A stretch of DNA of 64,000 nucleotides, from the NCBI GenBank assembly GCA_014138725.1, contig JACJID010000003.1, forward strand, positions 434,001 to 498,000, given 5' to 3'. This document shows positions 36,324 to 45,233 of the stretch, one piece after another (position 1 is the stretch's first letter; the number at the start of each line of letters is the position of its first letter). Source of the DNA: Kutzneria viridogrisea. GTDB taxonomy: Bacteria > Actinomycetota > Actinomycetes > Mycobacteriales > Pseudonocardiaceae. A program made the translations under genes and the position numbers. The notes beneath the pieces are model-generated. The model was not told the origin of the DNA. It saw only the letters and a list, made by a program, of their open reading frames with translations, and ran no database searches.

Positions 36324-37697
36324 ATGAGCACGGCCACGCCGATCAGGGCAGGCCTGGTGGTGGCGGCGATCGCCACCGGCACCGTCCTCAACCCGCTGGA
36401 CGCCACCATGGTGGCCGTGGCGCTGGCCAGGGTGCAGGCTCACTTCGGTGTCTCGGTGACCGCGGTCTCCTGGTTGGTCAGCGGGTTCTTCGTGGCGGGC
36501 ACCATCGGCCAGGCGCTGATGGGCAGGCTGGTGGACCGGCTCGGAGCGCGCCGCGTGTTCCGCTGGGGTCTGCTGGTGGTGGCGATCAGCTGCGCACTGG
36601 CCCCGCTGTGCCCCTCACTGGGCTGGCTGGTCGGGCTGCGCGTGGTGCAGGCACTGGGCACCTCGGTGGCCTTCCCCGCCGGGCTGGTGATCATCCGACG
36701 GCACCTCACCCTGCCGGACGGCACCCCGCCCGCCCGCGCGATCGGCGCGGTCACCACCACGAACACGCTCTCCGCGGCGGTCGGCCCGTTCGCGGGCGGG
36801 CTGCTGGTGAGCTGGGCGGGCTGGCAGGCCACCTTCCTGGCCAACGTGCCGGTGGCGCTGCTGGCCGTGCTGCTGGCCGGGAAGTGGCTGCCCGCCGACG
36901 AACCGCGCCCCGCGGGGCGCCGCGCACTGTCCGGTTTGGACATACCGGGCGCGCTGCTCTACAGCCTGACGCTGATCTCCGTGCTGGTGTTCCTGTTGCA
37001 GCCGGGCAGTACGGCCTCCTGGATCGCGCTGGCCGCCACCGTGCCCTGCACGGTGCTGTTCCTCCAGCGCGAGCGGCGGACCGAGGAGCCGTTCCTGGAC
37101 GTGCGGCTGATGGCCCGCCGCCCGGAACTGCTGGGCGTGTTCGCGCAGTACGGGCTGGCCAACCTCGCCTACTACGGACTGCTCTACGCGGTTCCCCTGT
37201 GGCTGCAAGGGGTTCGCGGCACCGATCCGACCACCGCGGGGCTGATCCTGGTGCCGATCGCGGTGTGCAGCGCGGCGGTGACCCCGTTCGCGGCGCGGTG
37301 GATCCAGGGCGGCGGCCCCGCTCCCGTGCTGCTGACCGCCTCGCTGGTGCTGGCCATCGGCGGGGCGCTGATGCTCACAGTGGACAGTGCCACCCCGCTG
37401 GTGCTCGTGGCGGCGATCGGCGCGCTGGTCGGAATGGTCAACAACCCCAACACGCTCGGCCTGCAGGCGGTGCTCTACGCGGGCACGCCCACCGAGCAGA
37501 CCGGCACGGTCAGCGGGGTGTTCCAGAGCTTCCGCTACGTGGGCTCGATCCTGTCCACCGCGGTGCTCGGGCTCGCCTTCGGCGGGCACGCCGATGACCA
37601 CAGCCTGCACCTGACGGCGTGGCTGCTGCTGGCCACCGGCGTGCTGATCACCGCGATGAACCTGGTGACCAGGCGGGTCAGCCCAGGGCGCGCTTGA
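36324..37697 (+). CDS. MFS drug-resistance transporter (EmrB/QacA-like)
   Basis: 457 aa from ATG 36324 after GGGGGAAAC. The helix-1 motif LNPLDATMVAVAL and GRLVDRLGARRVF are typical of proton-dependent multidrug pumps (DHA family). It lies divergently from the cluster exporter and may be a second resistance gene. Its stop overlaps the convergent S9 peptidase gene by 20 bp, so the two 3' ends interlock. Confidence 0.85.
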   Translation: MSTATPIRAGLVVAAIATGTVLNPLDATMVAVALARVQAHFGVSVTAVSWLVSGFFVAGTIGQALMGRLVDRLGARRVFRWGLLVVAISCALAPLCPSLGWLVGLRVVQALGTSVAFPAGLVIIRRHLTLPDGTPPARAIGAVTTTNTLSAAVGPFAGGLLVSWAGWQATFLANVPVALLAVLLAGKWLPADEPRPAGRRALSGLDIPGALLYSLTLISVLVFLLQPGSTASWIALAATVPCTVLFLQRERRTEEPFLDVRLMARRPELLGVFAQYGLANLAYYGLLYAVPLWLQGVRGTDPTTAGLILVPIAVCSAAVTPFAARWIQGGGPAPVLLTASLVLAIGGALMLTVDSATPLVLVAAIGALVGMVNNPNTLGLQAVLYAGTPTEQTGTVSGVFQSFRYVGSILSTAVLGLAFGGHADDHSLHLTAWLLLATGVLITAMNLVTRRVSPGRA

Positions 37698-39753
37698 GGA
37701 AGTCCACCTGTAGCAGCAACAGGTTCTCGGCGACCTGCTCCTGCGGGGTCATGTGCGTGACGCCGGACAGCGGCAGCACGGTGTGCGGGCGGCCCGCGGC
37801 CAGCAGCGCGCTGCTCAGCCGGAGTGTGTGCGCAGCGACCACGTTGTCGTCGGCCAGCCCGTGGATGATCATCAGCTCGCTGCGCAGCTTGGCGGCGTCG
37901 GAGATCAGCGAGTTGGCGTCGTACACCTCGGGCCGCTCCTGCGGGTGGCCCAGGTAGCGCTCCGTGTAGTGCGTGTCGTACAGCCGCCAGTCGGTGACCG
38001 GGGCACCGGCGATGCCCGCGCGGAACACGTCGGGGCGGCGCAGCACGGCCAGCGCCGACAGGTAGCCGCCGTAGGACCAGCCGCGGATGCCGACCCGGTC
38101 CAGGTCCAGGAACGGGTGCTCGGCCGCCACCGCGTGCAGGGCGTCGACCTGGTCGTCCAGCGTGGCGCCCGCGAAGTCGAGGTGGATCGCGCGGTCCCAG
38201 TCCGGGCCCCGGCCCGGCGTGCCGCGCCCGTCCACGACCAGCACCGCGAAGCCCTGGTCGGCCAGCCACTGTGAGGCCACGTAGGCGTTGCGCGCCGACA
38301 TGACCCGCTGCGCGTGCGGCCCGCCGTACGGGTCGAGCAGCACCGGCAGCTTGCCGGTGGTGTGCCCGGTCGGCAGCAGCAGGGCGCAGCGCAGGCCGCG
38401 CTCCCCCGCGGTCAGCAGCCGCACGTTGGGCGTGATCGACGGGGTCTCGGCCAGCGAGTCGATCCCGGCCACACGCTCCCCGCCGCGCAGCACGGACACG
38501 CGCGAACCGAAGTGGTCCATGCCGGTCTCCACGTGCACGGTGACGTCCCCGCCGCGGGCCAGCGAGTGCACGCCGGGGGCCTCGGTGAGCCGCCGCACGC
38601 CCTGCGCGCCGACCGAGTAGACGTGCACCTGCGTGGGGTCGGACTCCGAGGCGCGGATCAGCACGTCCTGCGCGCCGATCGCGGACACCGAGCGGACCTG
38701 CAACTCGGGGCCGGTGACCTCCTCGTCACCGATTACCAGCCGGTACGCCCCCTCGCGCGCGGTGATCCGCAGCAGCTTGCCGTCCCGGGTCCACGCGGGC
38801 ACCCCGGGCAGGATCTCCACCCAGCGCTCGTCGGTCTCCTCGTGCAGCACGGTGGTCTTGCCGCTGGCGGTGTTCACCGCCAGCACGAGCATGCTGCGCT
38901 GGTCCCGGCTCTGCACGGCCAGCAGCGGTGCGCCGCCGGTGGACCAGTGCACGCTCGCCAGGTACGGGTGGGCGTCCCGGTCCCAGTCCACGTCCACCCG
39001 GCTGCCGTCCAGCCCGAGCACCGACACGCCGACCTCGGCGTTGGGCGTGCCCGCCGCCGGGTAGCCCACCTCGGCGGGCACCGTGCCGGGGTTGGCCGGG
39101 TCGGCGATGTACCAGCGCTGCACGGGCGAGTTGTCCACGCGGGCGGCCAGCAGGTGCATGCCGTCGGGTGACCACCAGTAGCCCCGCGAGCGGCTCATCT
39201 CCTCCGCGGCGATGAACTCCGCGAGCCCCCAGGTGATCTGCTCACCCTCCGGGCTGGCCAGCGCGCGGTCCTCACCGCCTGCCAGGCCGACCACCCGCAG
39301 TTCGCCGTTGGCCACGTAGGCGATGTGCCGCCCCGTCGGGTCCGGCCGGGGGTCGATCACCGGGGTGGCGGTGGCCAGCTCGCGGTTCTCCCCGGTGAGC
39401 AGGTCCAGTGCGTGCAGCCGCCCGGACAGGGCGAACGCCGCCACCCGGACCTCGCCGTCGGTGGCGTAGCCGACCACGCCCGCGGCCTGCTCCCGGCTGC
39501 GCTCGCGGCGGGCCCGCTCCTGCGCGGACAGCTCCTCGGCCCCGGCAAGGGGGTCGAACAGCTGGCGGTGCTCCCCGCTGGCCACGTCCACCGACCACAC
39601 GCCGGTGCGCCGGTCGGTGCCGGAGGCCGACCTCAGGTACACCACGCGCGAGCCGTCCGGGGCCACGGTGAACGCCTTGGGCACACCGAGGGTGTAGCGC
39701 TGCGTGCGGGCGTGCTGACGAGGAAACGACAGTTCGGCGGTCACGCCGAGCAC
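37678..39753 (-). CDS. S9 family serine peptidase (dipeptidyl-peptidase IV-like)
   Basis: 691 aa. The N-terminal beta-propeller (YTLGVPKAFTVAPDGSRVVYLRS, then EEMSRSRGYWWSPDG, which includes the Glu pair that binds the substrate N-terminus in DPP4) precedes an alpha/beta hydrolase domain. Catalytic residues: Ser in IRGWSYGGYLSA, Asp in IHGLADDNVV, His in SGVTHMTP. No signal peptide is seen, so it is probably cytosolic. GTG 39753 or 39744 may start the protein. It shares a palindromic operator region with the divergent TetR gene. Confidence 0.87.
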   Translation of the reverse strand: MLGVTAELSFPRQHARTQRYTLGVPKAFTVAPDGSRVVYLRSASGTDRRTGVWSVDVASGEHRQLFDPLAGAEELSAQERARRERSREQAAGVVGYATDGEVRVAAFALSGRLHALDLLTGENRELATATPVIDPRPDPTGRHIAYVANGELRVVGLAGGEDRALASPEGEQITWGLAEFIAAEEMSRSRGYWWSPDGMHLLAARVDNSPVQRWYIADPANPGTVPAEVGYPAAGTPNAEVGVSVLGLDGSRVDVDWDRDAHPYLASVHWSTGGAPLLAVQSRDQRSMLVLAVNTASGKTTVLHEETDERWVEILPGVPAWTRDGKLLRITAREGAYRLVIGDEEVTGPELQVRSVSAIGAQDVLIRASESDPTQVHVYSVGAQGVRRLTEAPGVHSLARGGDVTVHVETGMDHFGSRVSVLRGGERVAGIDSLAETPSITPNVRLLTAGERGLRCALLLPTGHTTGKLPVLLDPYGGPHAQRVMSARNAYVASQWLADQGFAVLVVDGRGTPGRGPDWDRAIHLDFAGATLDDQVDALHAVAAEHPFLDLDRVGIRGWSYGGYLSALAVLRRPDVFRAGIAGAPVTDWRLYDTHYTERYLGHPQERPEVYDANSLISDAAKLRSELMIIHGLADDNVVAAHTLRLSSALLAAGRPHTVLPLSGVTHMTPQEQVAENLLLLQVDFLKRALG

Positions 39754-39780
39754 CCTAATACCCGCACGGGAGTGCGCTAC

Positions 39781-39807
39781 ACTGACCAGAAAACTAATCT
39801 GGTCAGT
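39781..39807. promoter_or_regulatory. TetR operator between peptidase and TetR genes
   Basis: ACTGACCAGA and TCTGGTCAGT form perfect 10-bp arms around a 7-bp centre. It lies 16 bp before the TetR start and 27 bp before the peptidase start, so a bound repressor could control both. Confidence 0.7.
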
Positions 39808-39823
39808 TAGTCAGGAGTGGGCG

Positions 39824-40495
39824 GTGGACAAGCCGGGGCGCATCCTCGACGCGGCGGAGCGGCTGCTGGTCGACCACGGCTACCGCAGGGTCACCGTGGA
39901 CGAGGTGGCGAAGCGGGCCGGAGTGGGCAAGGGCACCGTGTACCTGTACTGGCCCAGCAAACTGGAGCTGTTCGGCGCGGTGATCTCCCGCCGCACGGCC
40001 GAACTGGTCCGCGAGCAGCTCGCGGCGCTGCGGGCCGATCCCGCCGAGGTGCTGCTGCACAGGGCCTTCAGCTGGACCTTCCGCCAGGTGCTGCGCGAGC
40101 CGCTGACCAGGGCGCTGTACACCGGGAACCAGGACGTGCTCGGTGAGCTGATGACGGTGCAGGGCGGGCGGTTCGCCGGGGGCAAGGCGGCCACGACCGC
40201 GCGGTACCTGGAGGTGCTGCACGCGCACGGCCTGCTCGCCGGGGACCCGGCGGCCGATCCGCTGCTGTCCTACCGGCTCTCCGCGACGATCAGCGGGTTC
40301 TTCCTGCTGGAAACGGTTCCCGGCGCGGCCGAGCACGAGGTGGCGGACAAGGCACAGGCGCTGGCGACCACGCTGCGGCTGGCCTTCGAACCCACCGGAA
40401 GGCCCGCGCCGCAGGCGGTCCGCGCGGCGGCCACGGAGCTGGCGGGCCGGTACGAGCAGTGGGCCGAGGAGCTGACGAAGGAGGCGACCCCGTGA
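39824..40495 (+). CDS. TetR-family regulator
   Basis: 223 aa from GTG 39824, with AGGAG 6 nt upstream. The HTH spans RILDAAERLLVDHGYRRVTVDEVAKRAGVGKGTVYLYWPSKLELF. It overlaps the start of the methyltransferase gene by 4 nt (GTGA) and follows a 27-bp palindromic operator. It probably represses its own operon and perhaps the divergent peptidase. The ligand is unknown. Confidence 0.87.
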   Translation: MDKPGRILDAAERLLVDHGYRRVTVDEVAKRAGVGKGTVYLYWPSKLELFGAVISRRTAELVREQLAALRADPAEVLLHRAFSWTFRQVLREPLTRALYTGNQDVLGELMTVQGGRFAGGKAATTARYLEVLHAHGLLAGDPAADPLLSYRLSATISGFFLLETVPGAAEHEVADKAQALATTLRLAFEPTGRPAPQAVRAAATELAGRYEQWAEELTKEATP

Positions 40496-41301
40496 AGGTG
40501 CGACTGGCCGGTTCCATGGAGACGGCGCTGATCACCCTGTACGGCAAGGCCTTGGACGCGGGCATGACGCCCTCGCTGTTGCACGACACGATGGCGGCAC
40601 AGGCCGTCGAGAGGATCGACTACGACTTCGGCCGGATCGGCATGACGCCCCGGCTGGCCCCCAACGTGGCGGCCCGTTCCCTGCACTTCGACGGCTGGGC
40701 AAGGGAATTCCTCGCCCGGCACGAGCAGGCCACCGTCGTGCACCTGGGCGCGGGGCTGGACACGCGCGTGTGGCGGGTCGACCCCGGTCCCGGCGTGCGC
40801 TGGTACGAGGTGGACTACCCGGAGGTCGTGGCCGTGCGGCGGCAGTTGTACCCGGAACGGGAGAACTACCAGCTGATCGGCTGCTCGGCGACCGCACCGG
40901 AGTGGCTGGCGCAGGTGCCCGCCGACCGGCCGACGCTGGTGCTGGGTGAGGGCCTGCTGATGTACCTGGAACCCGCGCAGGGCCACGAACTGCTGCGCCG
41001 GATCACCGACCGGTTCCCCAGCGGGGTGTTCGCCGGGGACACGCACAACCGGCTGGCCGTCCGCATGGTGAACCGGAACCTGGCCCGTACCTTCGGCGCC
41101 CCGCTGCTGCGCTGGGCCATCGAGGACCCGCACGAGTTGGAACGCGCCAACCCCGCGCTGCGGCTGACCGACGCGGTGAGCGCGCTGAGCAGCCCGTCGT
41201 TGCCCAGGGCCACAAGGATCCTCGCCACGCTGACCAGGCCGGTCCGCGCGGTGCGCGACCTGGGCATGTACCTGCGGCTGGAGTTCGGCCCTCAGGGCTG
41301 A
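40492..41301 (+). CDS. Leucine carboxyl methyltransferase-type SAM-dependent methyltransferase
   Basis: 269 aa from GTG 40492, with AAGGAGG upstream. SAM-binding VVHLGAGLDTRVWRVD and TLVLGEGLLMYL are hallmarks of the PPM/LCMT family, which also includes polyketide and small-molecule O-methyltransferases (TcmP type). Cotranscription with a TetR regulator suggests ligand-induced modification of a small molecule. The substrate is unknown. Confidence 0.85.
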   Translation: MKVRLAGSMETALITLYGKALDAGMTPSLLHDTMAAQAVERIDYDFGRIGMTPRLAPNVAARSLHFDGWAREFLARHEQATVVHLGAGLDTRVWRVDPGPGVRWYEVDYPEVVAVRRQLYPERENYQLIGCSATAPEWLAQVPADRPTLVLGEGLLMYLEPAQGHELLRRITDRFPSGVFAGDTHNRLAVRMVNRNLARTFGAPLLRWAIEDPHELERANPALRLTDAVSALSSPSLPRATRILATLTRPVRAVRDLGMYLRLEFGPQG

Positions 41302-41390
41302 GCCCCGGCGAGCTGCACCGCGAGGCCGCCCAGTTCGAGGCGGACCAGGTGCAGCACCCCGCCGACCATCGCGCACACAGCGGGATCGGC

Positions 41391-42194
41391 TCAATCGTGC
41401 GGGTCGGTGATGGTCACCTCGAACCCGCCATGCACGGTCAACGGGGTGGTCAGCGCCCAGTTGCCCTCATCGGCAAGCTGCTGCAACGCGTCGGTGCGAC
41501 CGGTGGCCGAGGGCCAGTCGTTCTCCCGGCCCGGCGTGCAGGGGTGGCGCATGTGCTCGGCGCGGATCTGGTTGAACCGGCTCAGCCAGCTGGCCTCGTC
41601 CACCCCGCTGGCCGGGTCCCCGCCCAGTGCGGAGCTGGTCTCGCCGATGATCTTGGGCAGGCCGTCGCAGTCGGTCGGGCCGGGGCCCATCATCAGTGCG
41701 GTGTCGAAGAAGTTCGCCAGCCCGAGGTTGGTGCGCAACCCGTGCTGTGCGACCAGGTCGCGGGCCGGGTTGAGGTACAGCTCGTGGCCGGTGGCCAGTT
41801 GCAGCTCGGTGAAGGTGCTGTCCTGCGCGGCCTGCTTCCAGTCGGACTCGAAGCTCCCGCCCAGCGCGCTGGTGTCGTCGCTGCCGGAACCGGCCAGTTG
41901 CCGCAGGGTGTCGGTGTACTTGGCCAGCACGTTGTCCGGGGCGGCCTGGTTGTAGCGCTCGACGAGCTTGAGCAGGTCCCCGGTCTGGGTGCAGAACCCG
42001 ATCCAGCCCGCGGTGTAGCCGCAGCCGTCGTTGAGGTTCTCGATGTAGCCGTACTGCGGGGAGTTGGCGCCGTTCTCGAACACGGCGGTGATGTCGTCCA
42101 GGGTCGCGACCAGCGGGTCGGCGGCCAGGGCCGGGGCGGCGGCGGTCAGGCAGAGCAGGGCGGACAGGCAGGCGGGGACGAGTGCGCGGCGCAC
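41391..42194 (-). CDS. Secreted GH46 chitosanase
   Basis: 267 aa with a clear signal peptide (MRRALVPACLSALLCLTAAAPALA). The family 46 core is intact: general acid Glu in FENGANSPQYGYIE, general base Asp in NDGCGYTAGWIGFCTQTGDLL, and the PDNVLAKY helix. It hydrolyses beta-1,4 bonds of chitosan outside the cell. The GTG start follows GGAGG. A 15-bp palindrome about 40 bp upstream resembles operators reported for actinobacterial chitosanase genes. Confidence 0.9.
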   Translation of the reverse strand: MRRALVPACLSALLCLTAAAPALAADPLVATLDDITAVFENGANSPQYGYIENLNDGCGYTAGWIGFCTQTGDLLKLVERYNQAAPDNVLAKYTDTLRQLAGSGSDDTSALGGSFESDWKQAAQDSTFTELQLATGHELYLNPARDLVAQHGLRTNLGLANFFDTALMMGPGPTDCDGLPKIIGETSSALGGDPASGVDEASWLSRFNQIRAEHMRHPCTPGRENDWPSATGRTDALQQLADEGNWALTTPLTVHGGFEVTITDPHD

Positions 42195-42234
42195 GGTGAC
42201 CTCCGGGGGTCGGTGGCGTGGCGGCGCCTTTCAT

Positions 42235-42249
42235 TAGGAAAGTTTCCTA
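42235..42249. promoter_or_regulatory. Palindromic operator upstream of chitosanase
   Basis: TAGGAAA-G-TTTCCTA is a perfect palindrome. Its AGGAAAGTTTCCT core resembles the conserved element that I recall from Streptomyces chitosanase promoters bound by the CsnR repressor. No such regulator gene is in the window. Confidence 0.6.
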
Positions 42250-42267
42250 TTTATTAGCGCACACCAT

Positions 42268-42310
42268 AAACGCCCGCGGCGCACCGGTCAACGGTGCGCC
42301 GCGGGCGTTT
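42268..42310. terminator. Strong hairpin terminator after the dehydrogenase gene
   Basis: Nineteen-bp perfectly complementary arms (AAACGCCCGCGG... ) around a GTCAA loop, with short T runs on both sides. It lies 13 bp after the stop of the minus-strand dehydrogenase and insulates the chitosanase gene. Confidence 0.85.
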
Positions 42311-42322
42311 TCCGAGCGGAGG

Positions 42323-43825
42323 TCAGGTGTTCTGCGGGAAGCCCAGGTTGATGCCGCCGTGTGAGGGGTCCAGCCAGCGGCTGGTGACGACCTTGGTCCT
42401 GGTGAAGAAGTGCACGCCCTCCGGGCCGTAGGCGTGCGAGTCCCCGAACAGCGAGTCCTTCCAGCCGCCGAAGGAGTAGTAGGACACCGGCACCGGGATC
42501 GGCACGTTGACCCCGACCATGCCCACCTCGATCTCGTTCTGGTACCGGCGGGCCGCTCCCCCGTCGTTGGTGAAGATCGCGGTGCCGTTGCCGTACCGGT
42601 TGGCGTTGACCAGTTCCACGGCCGCGTCGTAACTGGGGCAGCGCAGCACCGACAGCACAGGACCGAAGATCTCGTCGGTGTAGACCGACATCTCGGGCCG
42701 CACGCGGTCGAACAGCGTGGGGCCGAGCCAGAAGCCCTGCTCCCCGCCGTTGATCGGGTGCGCCCGCCCGTCCACGACCAGCTCCGCGCCCTCGGCCACG
42801 CCACTGTCCAGATAGGACGCGACCTTGTCCCGGTGCACCGCGGTCACCAGCGGGCCCATCTCGCTGTCGGCCTGCCGCCCGTCGCCCACCTTGAGCCCCG
42901 GCATGCGCTGCGCGATCTTGGCCACCAGCTCGTCGCCGACCGGGTCCACCGCGACCACCACGGAGACCGCCATGCAGCGCTCCCCGGCCGAGCCGAAGCC
43001 CGCGGACACCGCCGCGTCGGCGGCCAGGTCCAGGTCGGCGTCGGGCAGCACCACCATGTGGTTCTTGGCCCCGCCCAACGCCTGCACCCGCTTGCCCGAT
43101 GCGGTGCCGCGCTCGTAGACGTACTTGGCGATGGGCGTGGACCCGACGAAGGAGATCGCCTTGACCTCGGGGTGCTCCAGCAACCGGTCCACGGCCACCT
43201 TGTCCCCGTGCACCACGTTGAGCACGCCCTCGGGCAGCCCGGCCTCGGCCCACAGCTCGGCGATGAAGTTCGCCGCCGACGGGTCCTTCTCGCTGGGCTT
43301 GAGCACCACGGCGTTGCCGCAGGCGATGGCGTTGGGCACGAACCACAGCGGCACCATCGCCGGGAAGTTGAACGGGGAGATCACCCCGACCACGCCGAGG
43401 GACTGCTGGATGGAGTAGACGTCCACCCGCGTGGAGGCGTTCTCGCTGAAGCCGCCCTTGAGCAGTTGCGGTATGCCGCAGGCGAACTCCACGGCCTCCA
43501 GCGCGCGCTGCACCTCGCCCGCGGCGTCGGAGAGCACCTTGCCGTGCTCGGCGGTGACGATGGCCGCCAGCTCGGACTTGCGCGAGTTGAGCAGTTCCCG
43601 GAAGGAGAACAGCACGTTGGCGCGGGCCGTCAGCGAAGCGCCACGCCAGCTCCGCCACGCGGCACGGGCCGTCTCCACAGCCAGGTCCACTTCGGACTCC
43701 GCCGCGAAGTCCACATAGGACGCAACGGAACCCGTTGCGGGGTCGAACACCTCGCCGTGCCGCTGGGCGGTGCCGCTCCACGGCTTGCCGCCGATCCAGT
43801 GCGTGATGCGGGAGATCTCAGTCAT
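42323..43825 (-). CDS. mmsA: CoA-acylating (methyl)malonate-semialdehyde dehydrogenase
   Basis: 500 aa of the aldehyde dehydrogenase fold. Cofactor contacts are in VISPFNFPAMVPLWF and the active-site Cys is in GSAGERCMAVSV. The characteristic MMSDH tail has SFGGWKDSLFGDSHAYGPEGVHFFTRTKVVTSRW. It converts methylmalonate or malonate semialdehyde to propionyl- or acetyl-CoA. Its ATG overlaps the stop of the aminotransferase, whose product from beta-alanine would be malonate semialdehyde; that favours a beta-alanine route here. Confidence 0.9.
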   Translation of the reverse strand: MTEISRITHWIGGKPWSGTAQRHGEVFDPATGSVASYVDFAAESEVDLAVETARAAWRSWRGASLTARANVLFSFRELLNSRKSELAAIVTAEHGKVLSDAAGEVQRALEAVEFACGIPQLLKGGFSENASTRVDVYSIQQSLGVVGVISPFNFPAMVPLWFVPNAIACGNAVVLKPSEKDPSAANFIAELWAEAGLPEGVLNVVHGDKVAVDRLLEHPEVKAISFVGSTPIAKYVYERGTASGKRVQALGGAKNHMVVLPDADLDLAADAAVSAGFGSAGERCMAVSVVVAVDPVGDELVAKIAQRMPGLKVGDGRQADSEMGPLVTAVHRDKVASYLDSGVAEGAELVVDGRAHPINGGEQGFWLGPTLFDRVRPEMSVYTDEIFGPVLSVLRCPSYDAAVELVNANRYGNGTAIFTNDGGAARRYQNEIEVGMVGVNVPIPVPVSYYSFGGWKDSLFGDSHAYGPEGVHFFTRTKVVTSRWLDPSHGGINLGFPQNT

Positions 43826-45126
43826 CGGGCCAGCTCCGCGCTCGTCGCGGCGATCGAGTCGGCCAGGATGCCCAGCGCCTCCTCGGCCTCCGCCTCGGTC
43901 AGGGTCATCGGCGGGGCCAGGCGCAACACGTTGCCGCCCTGCCCGCCCTTGCCGATCAGCAGCCCGCGCTCGCGGGTGTGCTCCATCATCCGTGCCGCCG
44001 CCCGCGAACTCGGCTGGTCCGTACCGGGCTCGACCAGCTCCACTCCGATCATCAGCCCCTTGCCGCGCACGTCCCCGATCACCGGCTCCTCCTGGGCGAT
44101 GCGGCGCAGCCCGTCCATGAGCTGGTTGCCCACCTTGAACGCGTTGGCCTGAAGGTCGTGGTCGAGCAGGTAGTCCAGGGTGGCGTTGGCCGCCGCGGTG
44201 GACACCGGGTTGCCGCCGAAGGTGGAGATGGAGTTGGCGGTCAGGCAGTCCATCAGGTCCCCGCGGGCGACCAGGCCGCCGATGGCCAGCCCGTTGCCCA
44301 GCCCCTTGGCGAAGGTCATCATGTCCGGCACCACCCCGTGCGCCTGGATGCCCCAGAAGTGCTCCCCGGTACGGCCCCAGCCGGTCTGCACCTCGTCGGA
44401 GATCAGCAGGATGCCGAACTCGTCGAGCACCTCCTTGAACGCGCCGAGCAGGCCGTCCGGCGGGGTGGTGAAGCCGCCGACGCCCTGGATCGGCTCGGCG
44501 ATCAGGCAGGCCACGTCCCCGGAGGTGGCGGTGGCCAGCATCTCGCGTAGGTCCGCGACGCAGGCCCTGATGTACTCGGCGTCGCTGAAGTCCTTGAACG
44601 GCCCGCGGTTGCGGTTGCCGCCGTGCACGTAGCTGACGTTGACCGGGCTGAGCGAGGAGGCCGACCAGCCCCGGTTGCCGGTGATGGCGATCGTGCCGAA
44701 ACCCCTGCCGTGGTAGGAGTTGCGCAGCGCGAGCACCTGGTTGCTGCGGCGGTGCTGGGTGGCCAGCATCAGCGCCGTCTCGTTGGCCTCGGTCCCGGAG
44801 TTGGTGAAGAACACCTTGGCGTCCGGGATGCCCGACAGGCGCGCGATCTTCTCCGCCAGCTCCACCTGCTGGCGGATCAGGTACAGGGTGGAGGTGTGCA
44901 CGACCCCGCTGTCGAGCTGGGCGCGGACCGCCTCGCGGATCTCGGCGATGTCGTAGCCGATCGCGTTGGTCAGGATGCCCGCGAACAGGTCCAGGTAGGT
45001 GCGGCCCTCGCCGTCGGTGACCCGGCGGCCCTCGCCGCGCACGATCTCGATCGGCTGCTCGTAGTAGAGGGCAAGCCAGCTCGGCAGCACGGCCCTGTGC
45101 CTGGCGAGCAGCTCCTCGTGCACCAT
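43822..45126 (-). CDS. Class III aminotransferase, probable beta-alanine/omega-amino acid:pyruvate transaminase
   Basis: 434 aa from ATG 45126 after GGAGG. Markers are TNSGTEANETALML, SYHGRGFGT, ISDEVQTGWGRTGEHFWG and the PLP Lys in TFAKGLGNGLAIGG. The family covers beta-alanine, GABA and ornithine transaminases. Coupling with a malonate-semialdehyde dehydrogenase supports beta-alanine or 3-aminoisobutyrate as substrate. The PucR gene is divergent and is the likely regulator. Confidence 0.85.
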   Translation of the reverse strand: MVHEELLARHRAVLPSWLALYYEQPIEIVRGEGRRVTDGEGRTYLDLFAGILTNAIGYDIAEIREAVRAQLDSGVVHTSTLYLIRQQVELAEKIARLSGIPDAKVFFTNSGTEANETALMLATQHRRSNQVLALRNSYHGRGFGTIAITGNRGWSASSLSPVNVSYVHGGNRNRGPFKDFSDAEYIRACVADLREMLATATSGDVACLIAEPIQGVGGFTTPPDGLLGAFKEVLDEFGILLISDEVQTGWGRTGEHFWGIQAHGVVPDMMTFAKGLGNGLAIGGLVARGDLMDCLTANSISTFGGNPVSTAAANATLDYLLDHDLQANAFKVGNQLMDGLRRIAQEEPVIGDVRGKGLMIGVELVEPGTDQPSSRAAARMMEHTRERGLLIGKGGQGGNVLRLAPPMTLTEAEAEEALGILADSIAATSAELAR

Positions 45127-45210
45127 GGGTCCTCCACAACTCGAAGTGGTCGGGCTACCCGCCGAGTGTGGCGTCACCGACCTGTGACCGCCATGGACAA
45201 GGTGTCGCCC

Positions 45211-45222
45211 ATTGCGGGCAAT
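45211..45222. promoter_or_regulatory. Candidate PucR operator
   Basis: ATTGC-GG-GCAAT is a short palindrome in the 107-bp gap between the divergent aminotransferase and PucR genes, close to the PucR start at 45234. The assignment to PucR rests on position only. Confidence 0.4.
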
Positions 45223-45233
45223 ACCATGACACT

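Noticed and set aside
35955-36443. 162-aa minus-strand frame across the gap between two MFS genes
   Set aside because: No domain, Arg/His/Cys-rich composition, and it overlaps the start of the MFS gene at 36324. More likely regulatory DNA.
39724-39762. TATTAG as -10 box of the S9 peptidase gene
   Set aside because: The position would suit a leaderless start, but no -35 element is recognisable at the right distance, so I did not list it as a promoter.
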